DNA from: Desulfosediminicola ganghwensis
GTDB taxonomy: Bacteria; Desulfobacterota; Desulfobulbia; Desulfobulbales; Desulfocapsaceae
NCBI RefSeq assembly: GCF_005116675.2
Contig: NZ_CP050699.1
Coordinates: 2,503,001-2,567,000 of the forward strand
Reading direction: 5' to 3'
DNA: 64,000 nt
The position numbers and the translations under genes are program-made. Below, piece by piece: positions 52,650 through 61,942 of the stretch. The stretch's first letter is position 1. Each line of letters begins with the position of its first letter. The notes below the pieces were generated by a model. It did no database searches and was not told the origin of the DNA. It saw only the letters and a program-made list of their open reading frames with translations.

Positions 52650-52968
52650 TCAAGATGGTATGAACCGTCCAGGAGGTTCTATATCTATCGGACCATTTTC
52701 GGGTATATCGAGCAGGCTGAAGAGCTTATGGTGGTAACCACTGACAAAGTCTCTGGATTCGACAGGATGAATCAGGACCGTTTTTTGTGTAAAGATACGG
52801 TTTCGAACGTGAACTTTGAGGTACGTTTTGTCTAACAGAGCCGACTCGATAATGAAATTGTACGTGAGAGTATTAGTGTAGGCAAGCGGGATTGCAGGTA
52901 GCGTACCGGAATGTCGATTGAAGAGGGCCTGCCATTCGCGAAGTGAAGACGAAAGCAGCCCCGGTTTT
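52650..52968 (-). pseudogene. C-terminal gene fragment without start codon, unknown family
   Basis: A minus-strand frame of about 105 codons opens after a TAA at about 52971 and ends at TGA (52650). It has no early ATG/GTG/TTG but reads convincingly as protein: SSLREWQALFNRHSGTLPAI, SALLDKTYLKVHVRNRIFTQ, HPVESRDFVSGYHHKLFSLL and IDIEPPGRFIPS. I do not recognise the family. It is either a truncated gene tail or a gene whose start was lost by an indel. It lies immediately upstream of, and divergent to, the liu operon. Confidence 0.4.
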
Positions 52969-53060
52969 TATCTCAAGTTTTTCCTGTGATATACTGATTT
53001 GGAGCCTGAAAAAACACGAAATTAACGTATTGGCAATTTCCTCCATTCAGGGAGTTGAGT

Positions 53061-54248
53061 ATGACACCTGCCGCTACATCTGCTGCCAGCCTGATCGGGC
53101 TGGATTTTGGTCTCGGTGATACCGTAAATTTGCTTCGGGAATCGGTGCGGTCCTTTGTTGCCGAAGAAATTGCTCCCATTGCTGCGGAAATTGACCGGGA
53201 AGATCGTTTCCCAGATGAACTCTGGCAGAAGATGGGTGGTCTCGGGCTCTTGGGTATTACTGCTCCGGAGCAATTTGGCGGGGCGGCAATGGGGTACCTG
53301 GAACATGTGGTAGCCATGGAAGAGATCAGTCGCGGTTCCGGTTCGGTGGGGCTTGCCTATGGGGCTCACTCTAATCTGTGTGTTAACCAGCTTTGTTTAA
53401 ACGGCAGTGCTGCCCAGAAAGATAAGTATCTGCCTCGCCTGGTCAGCGGCGAGCACATCGGGGCGCTGGCCATGAGTGAGGCCGGATCGGGTTCTGATGT
53501 GATCAGCATGCAGCTGCGGGCCGAGAAAAAGGGCGATCGTTTTATTTTGAACGGCACCAAGATGTGGATCACCAACGGGCCCATCGCCGATGTGCTGCTG
53601 GTCTATGCCAAAACGTCACCTGAGAAAATGCAACGAGGAATTTCCACTTTTATCATCGAAAAGGGCATGGTCGGCTTCTCCACCGGCCCAAAGCTGGATA
53701 AGCTGGGCATGCGCGGCTCGCCCACCTGTGAGTTAATCTTCAACGACTGTGAAGTGCCTGCCGGCAATCTGCTGGGGGAAGAGGATGGCGGCGTGAAAGT
53801 ACTGATGAGCGGGCTCGATTCGGAAAGGTTGGTACTTGCAGCAGGTCCATTGGGGCTTATGGCCGCCTGTATGGATACCGTCATTCCATATATCCACGAA
53901 CGAAAACAGTTTGGTCGGTCCATTGGCGAGTTTCAGCTGATGCAGGGCAAGATCGCCGACATGTACTCGACATGGAACGCCTGCCGGGCCTATGTGTATA
54001 GTGTCGCACGGGCAGCAGACCGGGGCGCGGGGATCAGAAAAGAAGGTGCCAGTGTTATCCTTTACTGCGCTGAGAGAGCGACCAGACTTGCCCTTGAGAC
54101 CATCCAGGTGCTGGGGGGGAATGGGTATATCAATGAATATCCTGCAGGCCGTTTTTTACGGGATGCAAAGCTCTACGAGATAGGCGCCGGTACCAGTGAG
54201 ATACGGCGAATGCTTATCGGCCGGGAGATTTTTAGGGAAACAGGCTGA
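53061..54248 (+). CDS. liuA: Isovaleryl-CoA dehydrogenase
   Basis: 395 residues from ATG 53061 (CAGGGAG leader). Acyl-CoA dehydrogenase fold with flavin loops [12 protein letters not shown] and [12 protein letters not shown]. The catalytic Glu is in [16 protein letters not shown], the helix-G position specific to isovaleryl-CoA dehydrogenases, and the usual MCAD Glu is replaced in [13 protein letters not shown]. Oxidises isovaleryl-CoA to 3-methylcrotonyl-CoA, passing electrons to ETF. First gene of the liu operon (leucine catabolism). Confidence 0.93.
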   Translation: MTPAATSAASLIGLDFGLGDTVNLLRESVRSFVAEEIAPIAAEIDREDRFPDELWQKMGGLGLLGITAPEQFGGAAMGYLEHVVAMEEISRGSGSVGLAYGAHSNLCVNQLCLNGSAAQKDKYLPRLVSGEHIGALAMSEAGSGSDVISMQLRAEKKGDRFILNGTKMWITNGPIADVLLVYAKTSPEKMQRGISTFIIEKGMVGFSTGPKLDKLGMRGSPTCELIFNDCEVPAGNLLGEEDGGVKVLMSGLDSERLVLAAGPLGLMAACMDTVIPYIHERKQFGRSIGEFQLMQGKIADMYSTWNACRAYVYSVARAADRGAGIRKEGASVILYCAERATRLALETIQVLGGNGYINEYPAGRFLRDAKLYEIGAGTSEIRRMLIGREIFRETG

Positions 54249-54289
54249 GAAATCGGCTGATACCTTTACATATTTGACCACAGGTGCAG

Positions 54290-55873
54290 ATGAAAACCTT
54301 GCGCTCTGCCATACGCACTGATTCAGATGAGTTTGGCGCTAACAAAACGGCGATGGATGCCCTTGTGGCTGATCTGCGTGAAAAGGTGACGCTGATTCGG
54401 CTTGGCGGTGGTGAGCAAGCGCGCAAAAAGCATCTCGATCGAAACAAGCTGTTGGTGCGGAAGCGAATTGAAATCATGCTCGATGCCGGTTCACCTTTTC
54501 TCGAACTCTCCCAGTTTGCCGCCTGGAACATGTATGGTGGCGACATTGCCGCCGCTGGTATCGTCACAGGCATTGGCAATGTCTCCGGCCAGCAGTGCAT
54601 GATAGTGGCCAACGACGCAACGGTCAAAGGCGGCACCTATTTCCCGATGACTGTCAAAAAGCATCTCCGTGCCCAGCAAATAGCCGCACAGAATAATCTG
54701 CCCTGTATTTATCTGGTCGATTCCGGTGGAGCCTACCTGCCGGAGCAGGACCGGGTCTTTCCCGACCGCGATCATTTTGGCAGAATTTTTTATAACCAGG
54801 CCATTATGTCTTCGAAGGGAATTGCCCAGATTGCGGTGGTCATGGGTTCATGCACTGCCGGCGGAGCCTATATCCCGGCCATGGCTGACGAGTCTGTCAT
54901 AGTGCGCAAGCAAGGCACAATCTTTCTCGGCGGCCCGCCACTGGTCAAGGCTGCCACCGGTGAGGTTATCAGTGCGGAAGACCTGGGTGGGGCAGACGTT
55001 CATTGCAGGGAGTCGGGGGTGACGGATCATTATGCGGAAAACGATCACCATGCGTTGCTGCTGGCGAAAAAGATAGTTGCCACGCTAAACCGGACCAAGG
55101 GGACGAGCCTTGCGATAAGAGAGCCGGTAGCGCCTTGCTACGATCCGGCTGAACTTTCCGGTGTTGTTCCTGAAAACCTGAGAACGCCATACGATGTGCG
55201 GGAAGTGCTCTGCAGGTTGGTGGATGGCTCGTTTTTTGACGAGTTCAAGGCCCTGTTCGGTACGACCCTGGTTTGTGGGTTCGCACATATCATGGGTTAC
55301 CCGGTGGGCATTATCGCCAATAACGGGGTGTTGTTTTCTGAGTCGGCAGAGAAAGGCTGTCACTTTATCGAATTGTGTGCGAATCGGCAGATACCGATTG
55401 TTTTCCTGCAGAATATCAGCGGCTTCATGGTGGGTGGCAAGTATGAGCAGGGTGGCATTGCCAAGCATGGTGCGAAAATGGTTATGGCCACTTCCTGCGC
55501 GGCGGTTCCCAAATTTACGGTGATAATCGGTGGCAGTTTCGGGGCGGGAAATTACGCCATGTGTGGCCGTGCCTATGATCCTCGATTTGTCTGGAGCTGG
55601 CCAAACAGCAGGATCTCGGTGATGGGTGGTGAACAGGCTGCAAATGTGCTGGCGGAGGTTGGCATGTCACGATCAGAAGAAGACCTGAAAAGGTTTAAAC
55701 AAGAGATACGGGATCAGTATGAGTCTCAGGGGCATCCCTACTATGCCAGCGGGCGACTCTGGGATGATGGCATAATTGAACCTGCGGATACCAGGATGGT
55801 TTTGGGATTGTCGATTTCAGCAAGTCTCAATGCACCGATCGAGCAGACCCGGTTCGGCGTCTTTCGCATGTAA
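54290..55873 (+). CDS. liuB: Methylcrotonyl-CoA carboxylase beta (carboxyltransferase) subunit
   Basis: 527 residues from ATG 54290 (GTG 54284 alternative). Crotonase-fold carboxyltransferase halves: [48 protein letters not shown] in the N-half and [40 protein letters not shown] in the C-half. The GAYLPEQ and AKHGAKM features are those of MCC rather than propionyl-CoA carboxylase. Transfers CO2 from biotin to 3-methylcrotonyl-CoA. Second gene of the operon. Confidence 0.93.
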   Translation: MKTLRSAIRTDSDEFGANKTAMDALVADLREKVTLIRLGGGEQARKKHLDRNKLLVRKRIEIMLDAGSPFLELSQFAAWNMYGGDIAAAGIVTGIGNVSGQQCMIVANDATVKGGTYFPMTVKKHLRAQQIAAQNNLPCIYLVDSGGAYLPEQDRVFPDRDHFGRIFYNQAIMSSKGIAQIAVVMGSCTAGGAYIPAMADESVIVRKQGTIFLGGPPLVKAATGEVISAEDLGGADVHCRESGVTDHYAENDHHALLLAKKIVATLNRTKGTSLAIREPVAPCYDPAELSGVVPENLRTPYDVREVLCRLVDGSFFDEFKALFGTTLVCGFAHIMGYPVGIIANNGVLFSESAEKGCHFIELCANRQIPIVFLQNISGFMVGGKYEQGGIAKHGAKMVMATSCAAVPKFTVIIGGSFGAGNYAMCGRAYDPRFVWSWPNSRISVMGGEQAANVLAEVGMSRSEEDLKRFKQEIRDQYESQGHPYYASGRLWDDGIIEPADTRMVLGLSISASLNAPIEQTRFGVFRM

Positions 55874-55928
55874 AGGTGTTGCTGACAACATCCGCGTATC
55901 ACGCTTACAGTGAAGAAGTTGGTGCTAT

Positions 55929-56711
55929 ATGACAGATATTATATCGAAAAGAGATGGTCGCGGAGTAGCGACCCTTACTTTGAACAGGCCCGGCAAGCAT
56001 AACGCTTTCGATGACGAATTGCTTTCTGCCCTGCTCACGGAATTGAGTGCCTGCAGAGACGATGAGCAGGTTCGGGTGATAGTGCTCGCAGCAGCCGGAA
56101 AGAGCTTTTGCGCCGGTGCGGACTTGAACTGGATGAAGCGCATGGCGGGGTATAGTGCTGAAGAAAATTACCGTGATGCCAGAGCCATGGCCTGGTTTTA
56201 TCAGGAGTTGTCAACTATTGCCAAGCCGACCATTGCCCGGGTTCAGGGGGCAACCTTTGGCGGTGGCCTGGGGTTGCTGGCAGCCTGTGACATCGTTGTG
56301 GCGGCGGAGGATGCGGTCTTCGGCCTTACCGAGGTGAAAATAGGTCTGATTCCGGCGGTGATCTCCCCTTATATACGTAAAGCCATCGGTCATCGTCAGG
56401 CGTTGCGTTATTCGATAACCGGTGAGCGTTTTGGTGCCGAAGAAGCGCTGCGACTCGGTCTGGTGCATAAAGTTGTTGCCGGCTCTGAGTTGGATCATGC
56501 GGTGGAGATGTTGTGCCGGGAGTTGCTTGAAAACGGGCCTGCCGCCATGGCTGCAGTCAAGAGCCTGCTCTATGGAGCCAATGAGGATGACCTGCAGAAA
56601 GAGGGACAATTCACCTCCGGCTGCATTGCGGAGGTACGGGTCTCGCCGGAAGGCAGGGAAGGGGTGGCCGCTTTTCTGGAGAAGAAAAAAGCATCCTGGA
56701 GAATGGACTGA
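55929..56711 (+). CDS. liuC: Methylglutaconyl-CoA hydratase (enoyl-CoA hydratase family)
   Basis: 260 residues. Oxyanion holes KSFCAGADLNWMKRMAGYS and RVQGATFGGGLGLLAACDIV, and FGLTEVKIGLIPAVISPYI, which fit the LiuC subgroup (DLxWMK is typical). Adds water to 3-methylglutaconyl-CoA to give HMG-CoA. Located between the beta and alpha carboxylase genes, as in other liu operons; 10 bases before liuD. Confidence 0.9.
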   Translation: MTDIISKRDGRGVATLTLNRPGKHNAFDDELLSALLTELSACRDDEQVRVIVLAAAGKSFCAGADLNWMKRMAGYSAEENYRDARAMAWFYQELSTIAKPTIARVQGATFGGGLGLLAACDIVVAAEDAVFGLTEVKIGLIPAVISPYIRKAIGHRQALRYSITGERFGAEEALRLGLVHKVVAGSELDHAVEMLCRELLENGPAAMAAVKSLLYGANEDDLQKEGQFTSGCIAEVRVSPEGREGVAAFLEKKKASWRMD

Positions 56712-56721
56712 AAAGGCAGAT

Positions 56722-58749
56722 ATGTTCAATAAAATTCTGGTAGCAAACCGAGGTGAAATCGCCTGCAGGATAATCCGCACCGCCAGTAAGCTGGGTATCG
56801 CCACGGTTGCGGTCTATTCCGAGGCCGATAGAAATTCCCTGCACACCAGACTGGCGGATGAAGCCTTTTGCCTCGGGCCCCCTCCGGCGGTACAGAGTTA
56901 CCTGAACATAGGGGCTATTATCGAGGTGGCCATAAAGAGCGGTGCCGAGGCAATTCACCCCGGTTACGGTTTCCTCTCAGAGAATCCCGAGTTTGCCCGA
57001 AGGTGTGTTGATGCGGGGCTGATCTTTGTCGGCCCACCAGCTGATGTCATTGAAGCCATGGGCATCAAGAGCAGGGCCAAAGAGCTCATGGAGCAGGCAG
57101 GTATTCCGGTTATTCCCGGTGGATATATCAGCGCCATGAGTAAAAGCGAGAGAAGCCAACTGGCCGAATCCATAGGCTACCCGCTGCTGATCAAGGCCGA
57201 TCTGGGAGGGGGCGGTAAAGGTATCCGGCTGGTGACAGGAACGCAGGATCTAGAAGAAGCCGTGGCTGCAGCTGGCAGGGAAGCGGCCAGCGCTTTCGGT
57301 GATGCCAGTCTGCTGCTTGAAAAAAATGTCACCAACGCCCGCCACATAGAGGTTCAGGTTTTTCGCGACAGCCATGGCAACTGTCTGCATCTGTTTGAAC
57401 GGGATTGCTCCATGCAGCGCAGGCATCAGAAAATAGTCGAGGAAGCTCCCGCACCTGGGCTTGAGGTAAAGGTCAGGGATGGTCTGCACCAGGCGGCGGT
57501 AAAAGCTGCTGACTCAATAGGGTATTTGGGGGCGGGAACTGTCGAGTTTCTGGTGAGTAACGACGATCATTTCTTTTTTCTTGAGATCAATACCCGCCTG
57601 CAGGTTGAGCATCCTGTCACTGAGATGATTACCGGCCTGGATCTGGTGGAGTGGCAGTTACTGGTTGCTGCCGGTGAATCGTTGCCCCTGCTGCAGCAGG
57701 AGGTGCAGTGCAATGGTCACGCGGTCGAAGTGAGGATTTACGCCGAAGACCCGGAGCGGAACTTTATGCCTTCATCTGGGAGGATACGCTATCTTGATGA
57801 ACCAAGCCCGACGGGTAGCCTTCGAATAGACAGTGGAATTACTATCGATAACCTGATAACTCCCAATTATGATCCAATCCTGGTCAAATTGATCAGCCAC
57901 GGTCCGAATCGTGATGAAGCGTTGAAAACCCTGGTCGCCGGGATGCGCAGCTATAGACTTGCCGGTTTGACCACCAACCTGAATTTTTTGCAGAGACTGC
58001 TGGCAAGCGAAACCTTCAAGGCCGCACAGCACACCACCCGGACCATTGACAATGATCTGGAGCAATCTCTTGCCATCGATAGTGTCAATCTCGAGACCGC
58101 GGCCCTGGCAGGGCTGTACCGATTTCTGGACAACCGGGAGAGTCTCAGATCGGCAGTCAGCTCGACACCAGATCCTTTCTCTCCTTGGAGCGGCGGCAGC
58201 TGTTTCAGGCTGAACCACGAGAATATCTTTCATTGCAGGTTTGGCAGGGGGGAGGAAATTCTGGAAATTGAAGTGACTGAAGATCCACTGGGTATACAGG
58301 TCAAAATCGAGGATACAATTTTCTGTTTTAGCGACCTCATGTTGTCGGGGCAGATGCTTCAATGCAGGCAGGATGGCAGAAATAGAACATTGCAATGTCA
58401 TCGGGACGGCCATCACCTGACCTTGTTTGTAGATGGCAGAACAGAAATATTCGCCACGCTTACTGAAAATGATTGGATTTCTGCACTGTCGGGTGCTGCA
58501 GATTCGTTGCGGGCACCGATTCCCGGTAATATTACCGAGATTTTTGTGGCAGATGAAACCGAGGTGAAAAAGGGTGAACCGATTCTTGTAATGGAGGCGA
58601 TGAAGATGGAGTATGTCATTAGAGCCCCGGCTGATGGCAGAGTGGTTGCTGTGCTCTTTGCCAAAGGCGATTCCGTGCAGGAGCGCCAGCGATTGGCACA
58701 ATTTGAAGCCTATGCAGAAACTGAGGAGGAATCCGATGAATCTTCCTGA
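56722..58749 (+). CDS. liuD: Methylcrotonyl-CoA carboxylase alpha (biotin carboxylase + biotin carrier) subunit
   Basis: 675 residues from ATG 56722. Biotin carboxylase domain: ILVANRGEIACRIIRT, HPGYGFLSENPEFA, ATP-grasp KADLGGGGKGIRLV, EINTRLQVEHPVTEMITG. C-terminal biotinyl domain with EAMKMEYVIRAPADG (biotinylated Lys). Carboxylates its biotin with ATP and bicarbonate for the beta subunit. Overlaps liuE by 14 bases (start at 58736). Confidence 0.95.
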   Translation: MFNKILVANRGEIACRIIRTASKLGIATVAVYSEADRNSLHTRLADEAFCLGPPPAVQSYLNIGAIIEVAIKSGAEAIHPGYGFLSENPEFARRCVDAGLIFVGPPADVIEAMGIKSRAKELMEQAGIPVIPGGYISAMSKSERSQLAESIGYPLLIKADLGGGGKGIRLVTGTQDLEEAVAAAGREAASAFGDASLLLEKNVTNARHIEVQVFRDSHGNCLHLFERDCSMQRRHQKIVEEAPAPGLEVKVRDGLHQAAVKAADSIGYLGAGTVEFLVSNDDHFFFLEINTRLQVEHPVTEMITGLDLVEWQLLVAAGESLPLLQQEVQCNGHAVEVRIYAEDPERNFMPSSGRIRYLDEPSPTGSLRIDSGITIDNLITPNYDPILVKLISHGPNRDEALKTLVAGMRSYRLAGLTTNLNFLQRLLASETFKAAQHTTRTIDNDLEQSLAIDSVNLETAALAGLYRFLDNRESLRSAVSSTPDPFSPWSGGSCFRLNHENIFHCRFGRGEEILEIEVTEDPLGIQVKIEDTIFCFSDLMLSGQMLQCRQDGRNRTLQCHRDGHHLTLFVDGRTEIFATLTENDWISALSGAADSLRAPIPGNITEIFVADETEVKKGEPILVMEAMKMEYVIRAPADGRVVAVLFAKGDSVQERQRLAQFEAYAETEEESDESS

Positions 58750-59638
58750 ACGGGTGAAGATCGTAGAGGTCTCGCCGAGAGACGGTTTACAGAACGAAGA
58801 ACTCACGGTGCAGACTTCTGCAAAACTGGAATATATAGATCATCTTGTTGCGGCGGGTTTGCCGGTGGTGGAGGCAACCAGCTGGGTGCCTGCCGATCAC
58901 ATTCCCCAATTGGCAGATCACGCTGAGGTGATCGCAGGCCTGAAATCACAATCGCAACCATCGCAAATGGTGGTGTTGGTGCCAAACTTGTATGGTGCCA
59001 GAAAGGCGATTGCGGCCGGGGCCGCCTATCTCAGTATTATGGCCTCCGCCTCTGAGCGGTTTTCTGAAAAAAATAATAACTGCACCATTCGTGAGGGGCT
59101 GGAGCGGTGTGCCGAGATAGCGAAGTTTGCCAAGTCAGAGGGGGTGCCGGTACGCGGCTATGTATCATGCACCCTTGGTTGCCCGTATGAGGGGGAGGTG
59201 GCCCTCTCCAGAGTGGTTGAAGTTACAGGGGAATTATACTCACTGGGGTGTGAGGAAATAGCGCTTTCCGACACCATCGGTGTTGGCACGCCGGGTAAGG
59301 TGGAACAGATGATTCGGGCCGTGTGCCGAGAAGTCCCTGTGCATCATCTGGCCGTGCATTTTCATGATAGCTACGGCCAGGCGCTGGCCAATATTTACGC
59401 GGCACTGCAACTTGGGGTGCAGACTGTAGACAGCTCTGTGGCCGGGCTTGGCGGCTGCCCCTATGCGCACGGTGCGACCGGGAATGTGGCCACTGAAGAT
59501 CTGATCTATATGCTGAACGGATTGGGTATTGAGACCGGGGTTGATCTCAGTCAATTGGTTGAGGCGGGGCGCTATATCTGCTGGGTGTTGCAGAAGACCA
59601 CCAATTCGAAAGTGGCGAGGGTGTTGTTGCAGGAGTGA
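58736..59638 (+). CDS. liuE: Hydroxymethylglutaryl-CoA lyase
   Basis: 300 residues from ATG 58736, embedded in the end of liuD. DRE-TIM fold: KIVEVSPRDGLQNEE, LGCPYEGEV, HFHDSYGQALANIY (metal His) and the catalytic Cys loop VAGLGGCPYAHGATGNVATE. Splits HMG-CoA into acetyl-CoA and acetoacetate, the last step of leucine degradation. Ends the operon before a hairpin. Confidence 0.95.
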   Translation: MNLPERVKIVEVSPRDGLQNEELTVQTSAKLEYIDHLVAAGLPVVEATSWVPADHIPQLADHAEVIAGLKSQSQPSQMVVLVPNLYGARKAIAAGAAYLSIMASASERFSEKNNNCTIREGLERCAEIAKFAKSEGVPVRGYVSCTLGCPYEGEVALSRVVEVTGELYSLGCEEIALSDTIGVGTPGKVEQMIRAVCREVPVHHLAVHFHDSYGQALANIYAALQLGVQTVDSSVAGLGGCPYAHGATGNVATEDLIYMLNGLGIETGVDLSQLVEAGRYICWVLQKTTNSKVARVLLQE

Positions 59639-59660
59639 GTCGTCGCTGGTTTTTAATTGC

Positions 59661-59694
59661 TATAGCGCACCTGTCGTAAGACCGGTGCGCTATA
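59661..59694 (+). terminator. Strong hairpin after the liu operon
   Basis: Perfect 11-bp stem TATAGCGCACC / GGTGCGCTATA with a 12-base loop, 22 bases after the liuE stop. No T run, so termination is inferred from position and strength. Confidence 0.7.
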
Positions 59695-59966
59695 TGGTGA
59701 CTTGGACAGAGCGGCCCCTGTTAGCCCGGATATTTCACGGGTCTGGCGGATTCATGTGCAAGGCATCAAGGGTGAAGCTGTAGCAATTTACCGCAAGCCC
59801 TTGATAACGCCGCACATGAGTCTGTCAGACACGCCCGAAGGGTGAAACGTCAGACTCTGATCACGGGTACAAACTGTACCCTGAAAATAGAGGTGCTGTT
59901 AGTTCCAAGTAGCCGATACAACTTAGTAAAATGCCATTGACTCAAACATTTCATGAAATATTCGGG

Positions 59967-60887
59967 TTAGAAGGTTTGCTCTCTTAAGGCAAACTCTTCT
60001 TCGGTAAAACTGTATACCTGGGTTCCGTGCTTTTCCACTGCAAAAGAAGCGCAAATGGAACCAAGTCTGGCACTTTCTGCAAGGTCAAGCCCTTTGGCAA
60101 GCCCGAACAGCAACGCACCGCGGAAAGCGTCGCCACAGCCGGTGGGGTCGACAACCTGTGCGGGAGTGGCTGCTGCGATCGCAGTTTCTGTTCCGTTTAC
60201 AAGCAGTTGGGAGCCGTGCTCTCCGAAAGTGATGATGGTAGCCTGGGGGAGGGCCAGCAACTCCTCACGGGTTTTGTTGGTCTTATTCTTGATCATGTCA
60301 AATTCATAATCGTTGACGATGAGCAGAAAAGCATCGGTGATGGCTTCAATCAGGTCCTCGGCCTGGAGTACAGGCAATGCCTGGCCTGGGTCAAAGATGC
60401 AGCGAATACCGCGTTCCATACAGGCACGGGGGTAATTGATCATATCTTCCAGATTGCCGGGTGAAGCGATGACAATGGTGTTTTCACTATCGAGCGCGTC
60501 AAAGTCCAGATCTGAAGAATGTTTCATAGCGCCCGGGTTGAATCCGGTAATCTGATTATCCGCCTTGTCGGTGGTAATATACGCACCAGCGGTGAACTCC
60601 TCGTCGATCACCTTAATACCATCTGCAGGGATGCGGTTTTCTTCCAGCCATTTGAAATAACGATGGTAATCATGGCCAATGGTAGCGGAGACATGGGCCT
60701 GCGCGCCCATAAGTCTCAGGGCGTAGGCAATATTCCCGGCTGTGCCGCCGAAATGCTCTGTTACACCATCTACCTGGAAGCAGACATTGAGCATGTGGAT
60801 TTTATCTGGAAGAATGTGGTCGGCAAAGTACTCCGGAAAGGCCATGATTCGGTCATAGGCCATGGAGCCGGAAATGATGATGTTCAT
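59967..60887 (-). CDS. PfkB-family sugar/nucleoside kinase
   Basis: 306 residues. Ribokinase/adenosine-kinase fold: N-terminal ISGSMAYDRIMAFPEYFADH, the conserved VTEHFGGTAGNIAYALRLMG, and the catalytic base loop VVDPTGCGDAFRGALLFG (Asp). Phosphorylates a sugar or nucleoside with ATP; the short lid and first strand suggest the adenosine kinase-like group of Desulfobacterota, but the substrate is uncertain. Cytosolic. Convergent with the liu operon. Confidence 0.9.
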   Translation of the reverse strand: MNIIISGSMAYDRIMAFPEYFADHILPDKIHMLNVCFQVDGVTEHFGGTAGNIAYALRLMGAQAHVSATIGHDYHRYFKWLEENRIPADGIKVIDEEFTAGAYITTDKADNQITGFNPGAMKHSSDLDFDALDSENTIVIASPGNLEDMINYPRACMERGIRCIFDPGQALPVLQAEDLIEAITDAFLLIVNDYEFDMIKNKTNKTREELLALPQATIITFGEHGSQLLVNGTETAIAAATPAQVVDPTGCGDAFRGALLFGLAKGLDLAESARLGSICASFAVEKHGTQVYSFTEEEFALREQTF

Positions 60888-61199
60888 GTGATCCTCTATA
60901 TCTCTTGGGGATAATTATCTAAAGTGCTGTTTCATTCAAAACCATTACGGCGGGTAGTATAATTTGCAGCCTGCTTTGAGGCAAAGCATTTTTATTTTAT
61001 CACCTGCGGCACTTCGGCTGGCCGGCCTGGATCTACCTGAAAAAATATAATCATCATTGCAGATGATCTCTCTATGTGACAGGCTTGTGGTGCACGGTAA
61101 TGAAGTTCGGATGCCCGTGGGTCTGTTGCCTGGTATGCGCGGCGGTTGATCCGCTGCACTGTTGATCCGCACACTTATAATCAAGAACAGCTGATAATT
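60888..61199. other. Intergenic region, nothing recognised
   Basis: About 310 bases between divergent genes with no gene or clear repeat. It should hold the promoters of the kinase gene and of the small membrane protein. Confidence 0.35.
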
Positions 61200-61557
61200 A
61201 TGGGAGCGGTTGTCGCTTGGGGATTGGCAGGTTTTTTTCTACTGGTTGCTGTTGTCCTTCTGATTCTGATGCAAAAGAGTCGGGGTGATTTGAAAAATAA
61301 CCTTGAAGAAGTTACCACGCTTCGAGGGAGCTACGATGAGATGAGCAGTAAACTTTAAGTATACCTGCTCAACTTAAAGAAAAGACAACGGATCTGGAAG
61401 CGTTGCAAAATGAGTTTGATGAAAGGATGGATAAGGTTGTCCAGTCGTCGATTCAGAAAATCGAATATGCAGAGCAGGTGAAAGAAGAGGCCATTCAGGT
61501 CGCACAGGATAATCTGGAGGCTGCAACAGAGATCCATGCGCTGTTAAAGGAAAAATA
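61200..61557 (+). pseudogene. Small membrane-anchored coiled-coil protein split by a frame break
   Basis: The first frame (61200-61358) encodes a transmembrane helix (GLAGFFLLVAVVLLILM) and the start of a charged helix ending at SSK-L-stop. The next frame opens exactly there (61352) and reads on as an amphipathic coiled coil: LKEKTTDLEALQNEF and EQVKEEAIQVAQDNLEAATE to TAG 61557. Joined, they form one sensible protein of about 118 residues. A -1 shift at AGT AAA CTT TAA is needed, and no slippery heptamer is present, so one base was gained or lost here. No family recognised. Confidence 0.5.
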
Positions 61558-61942
61558 GGGACTTATTACCAGTTTGCAGGAGCCGGTTGCCACCTGACCG
61601 TGCTACGTGTCATCAGGCAATCTCAGGTAAGAGATGGATTGCAGCGCTGCGGCGTTTTTTGTGCTCGTTTCGGGCGATCTCCCTCATGCACTAAAGTCAA
61701 TTTCAGAACTTCCTGACCAAGGAAGGTTTCTGTCTTTTTGTCGTATTTCTGCAAAATATCATTGATATTTTCAGTTTCACATCCGATTTTTTTCATTTCT
61801 ATTTTCACCGCTACCCTTTACAATCATCTGCAGTTCTTTCGTTACGTCATTCTTCCTGATCCCGGTGATTTGTATCCCGGTGAGACAGAAGGGGGATTTC
61901 GAAATAAACGTTACGACAGTCGAATGAGTCGGAGGAGGGTAG
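61558..61942. other. Intergenic region with a possible small minus-strand gene
   Basis: Mostly non-coding. A 61-codon frame (61623-61808, minus) starts with a GTG behind AAAGGG and is charged and helical (MKIEMKKIGCETENIN; FLGQEVLKLTLVHEGD). It might be a real small protein; I recognise no family. Confidence 0.35.

Noticed and set aside
57772-58806. 344-codon minus-strand frame
   Set aside because: Antisense to liuD, no recognisable domain.
59695-59966. Possible IS end or remnant after the liu operon
   Set aside because: AGCCCGGATATTTCACGGG looked like an IS terminus, but no partner repeat or transposase frame was found.
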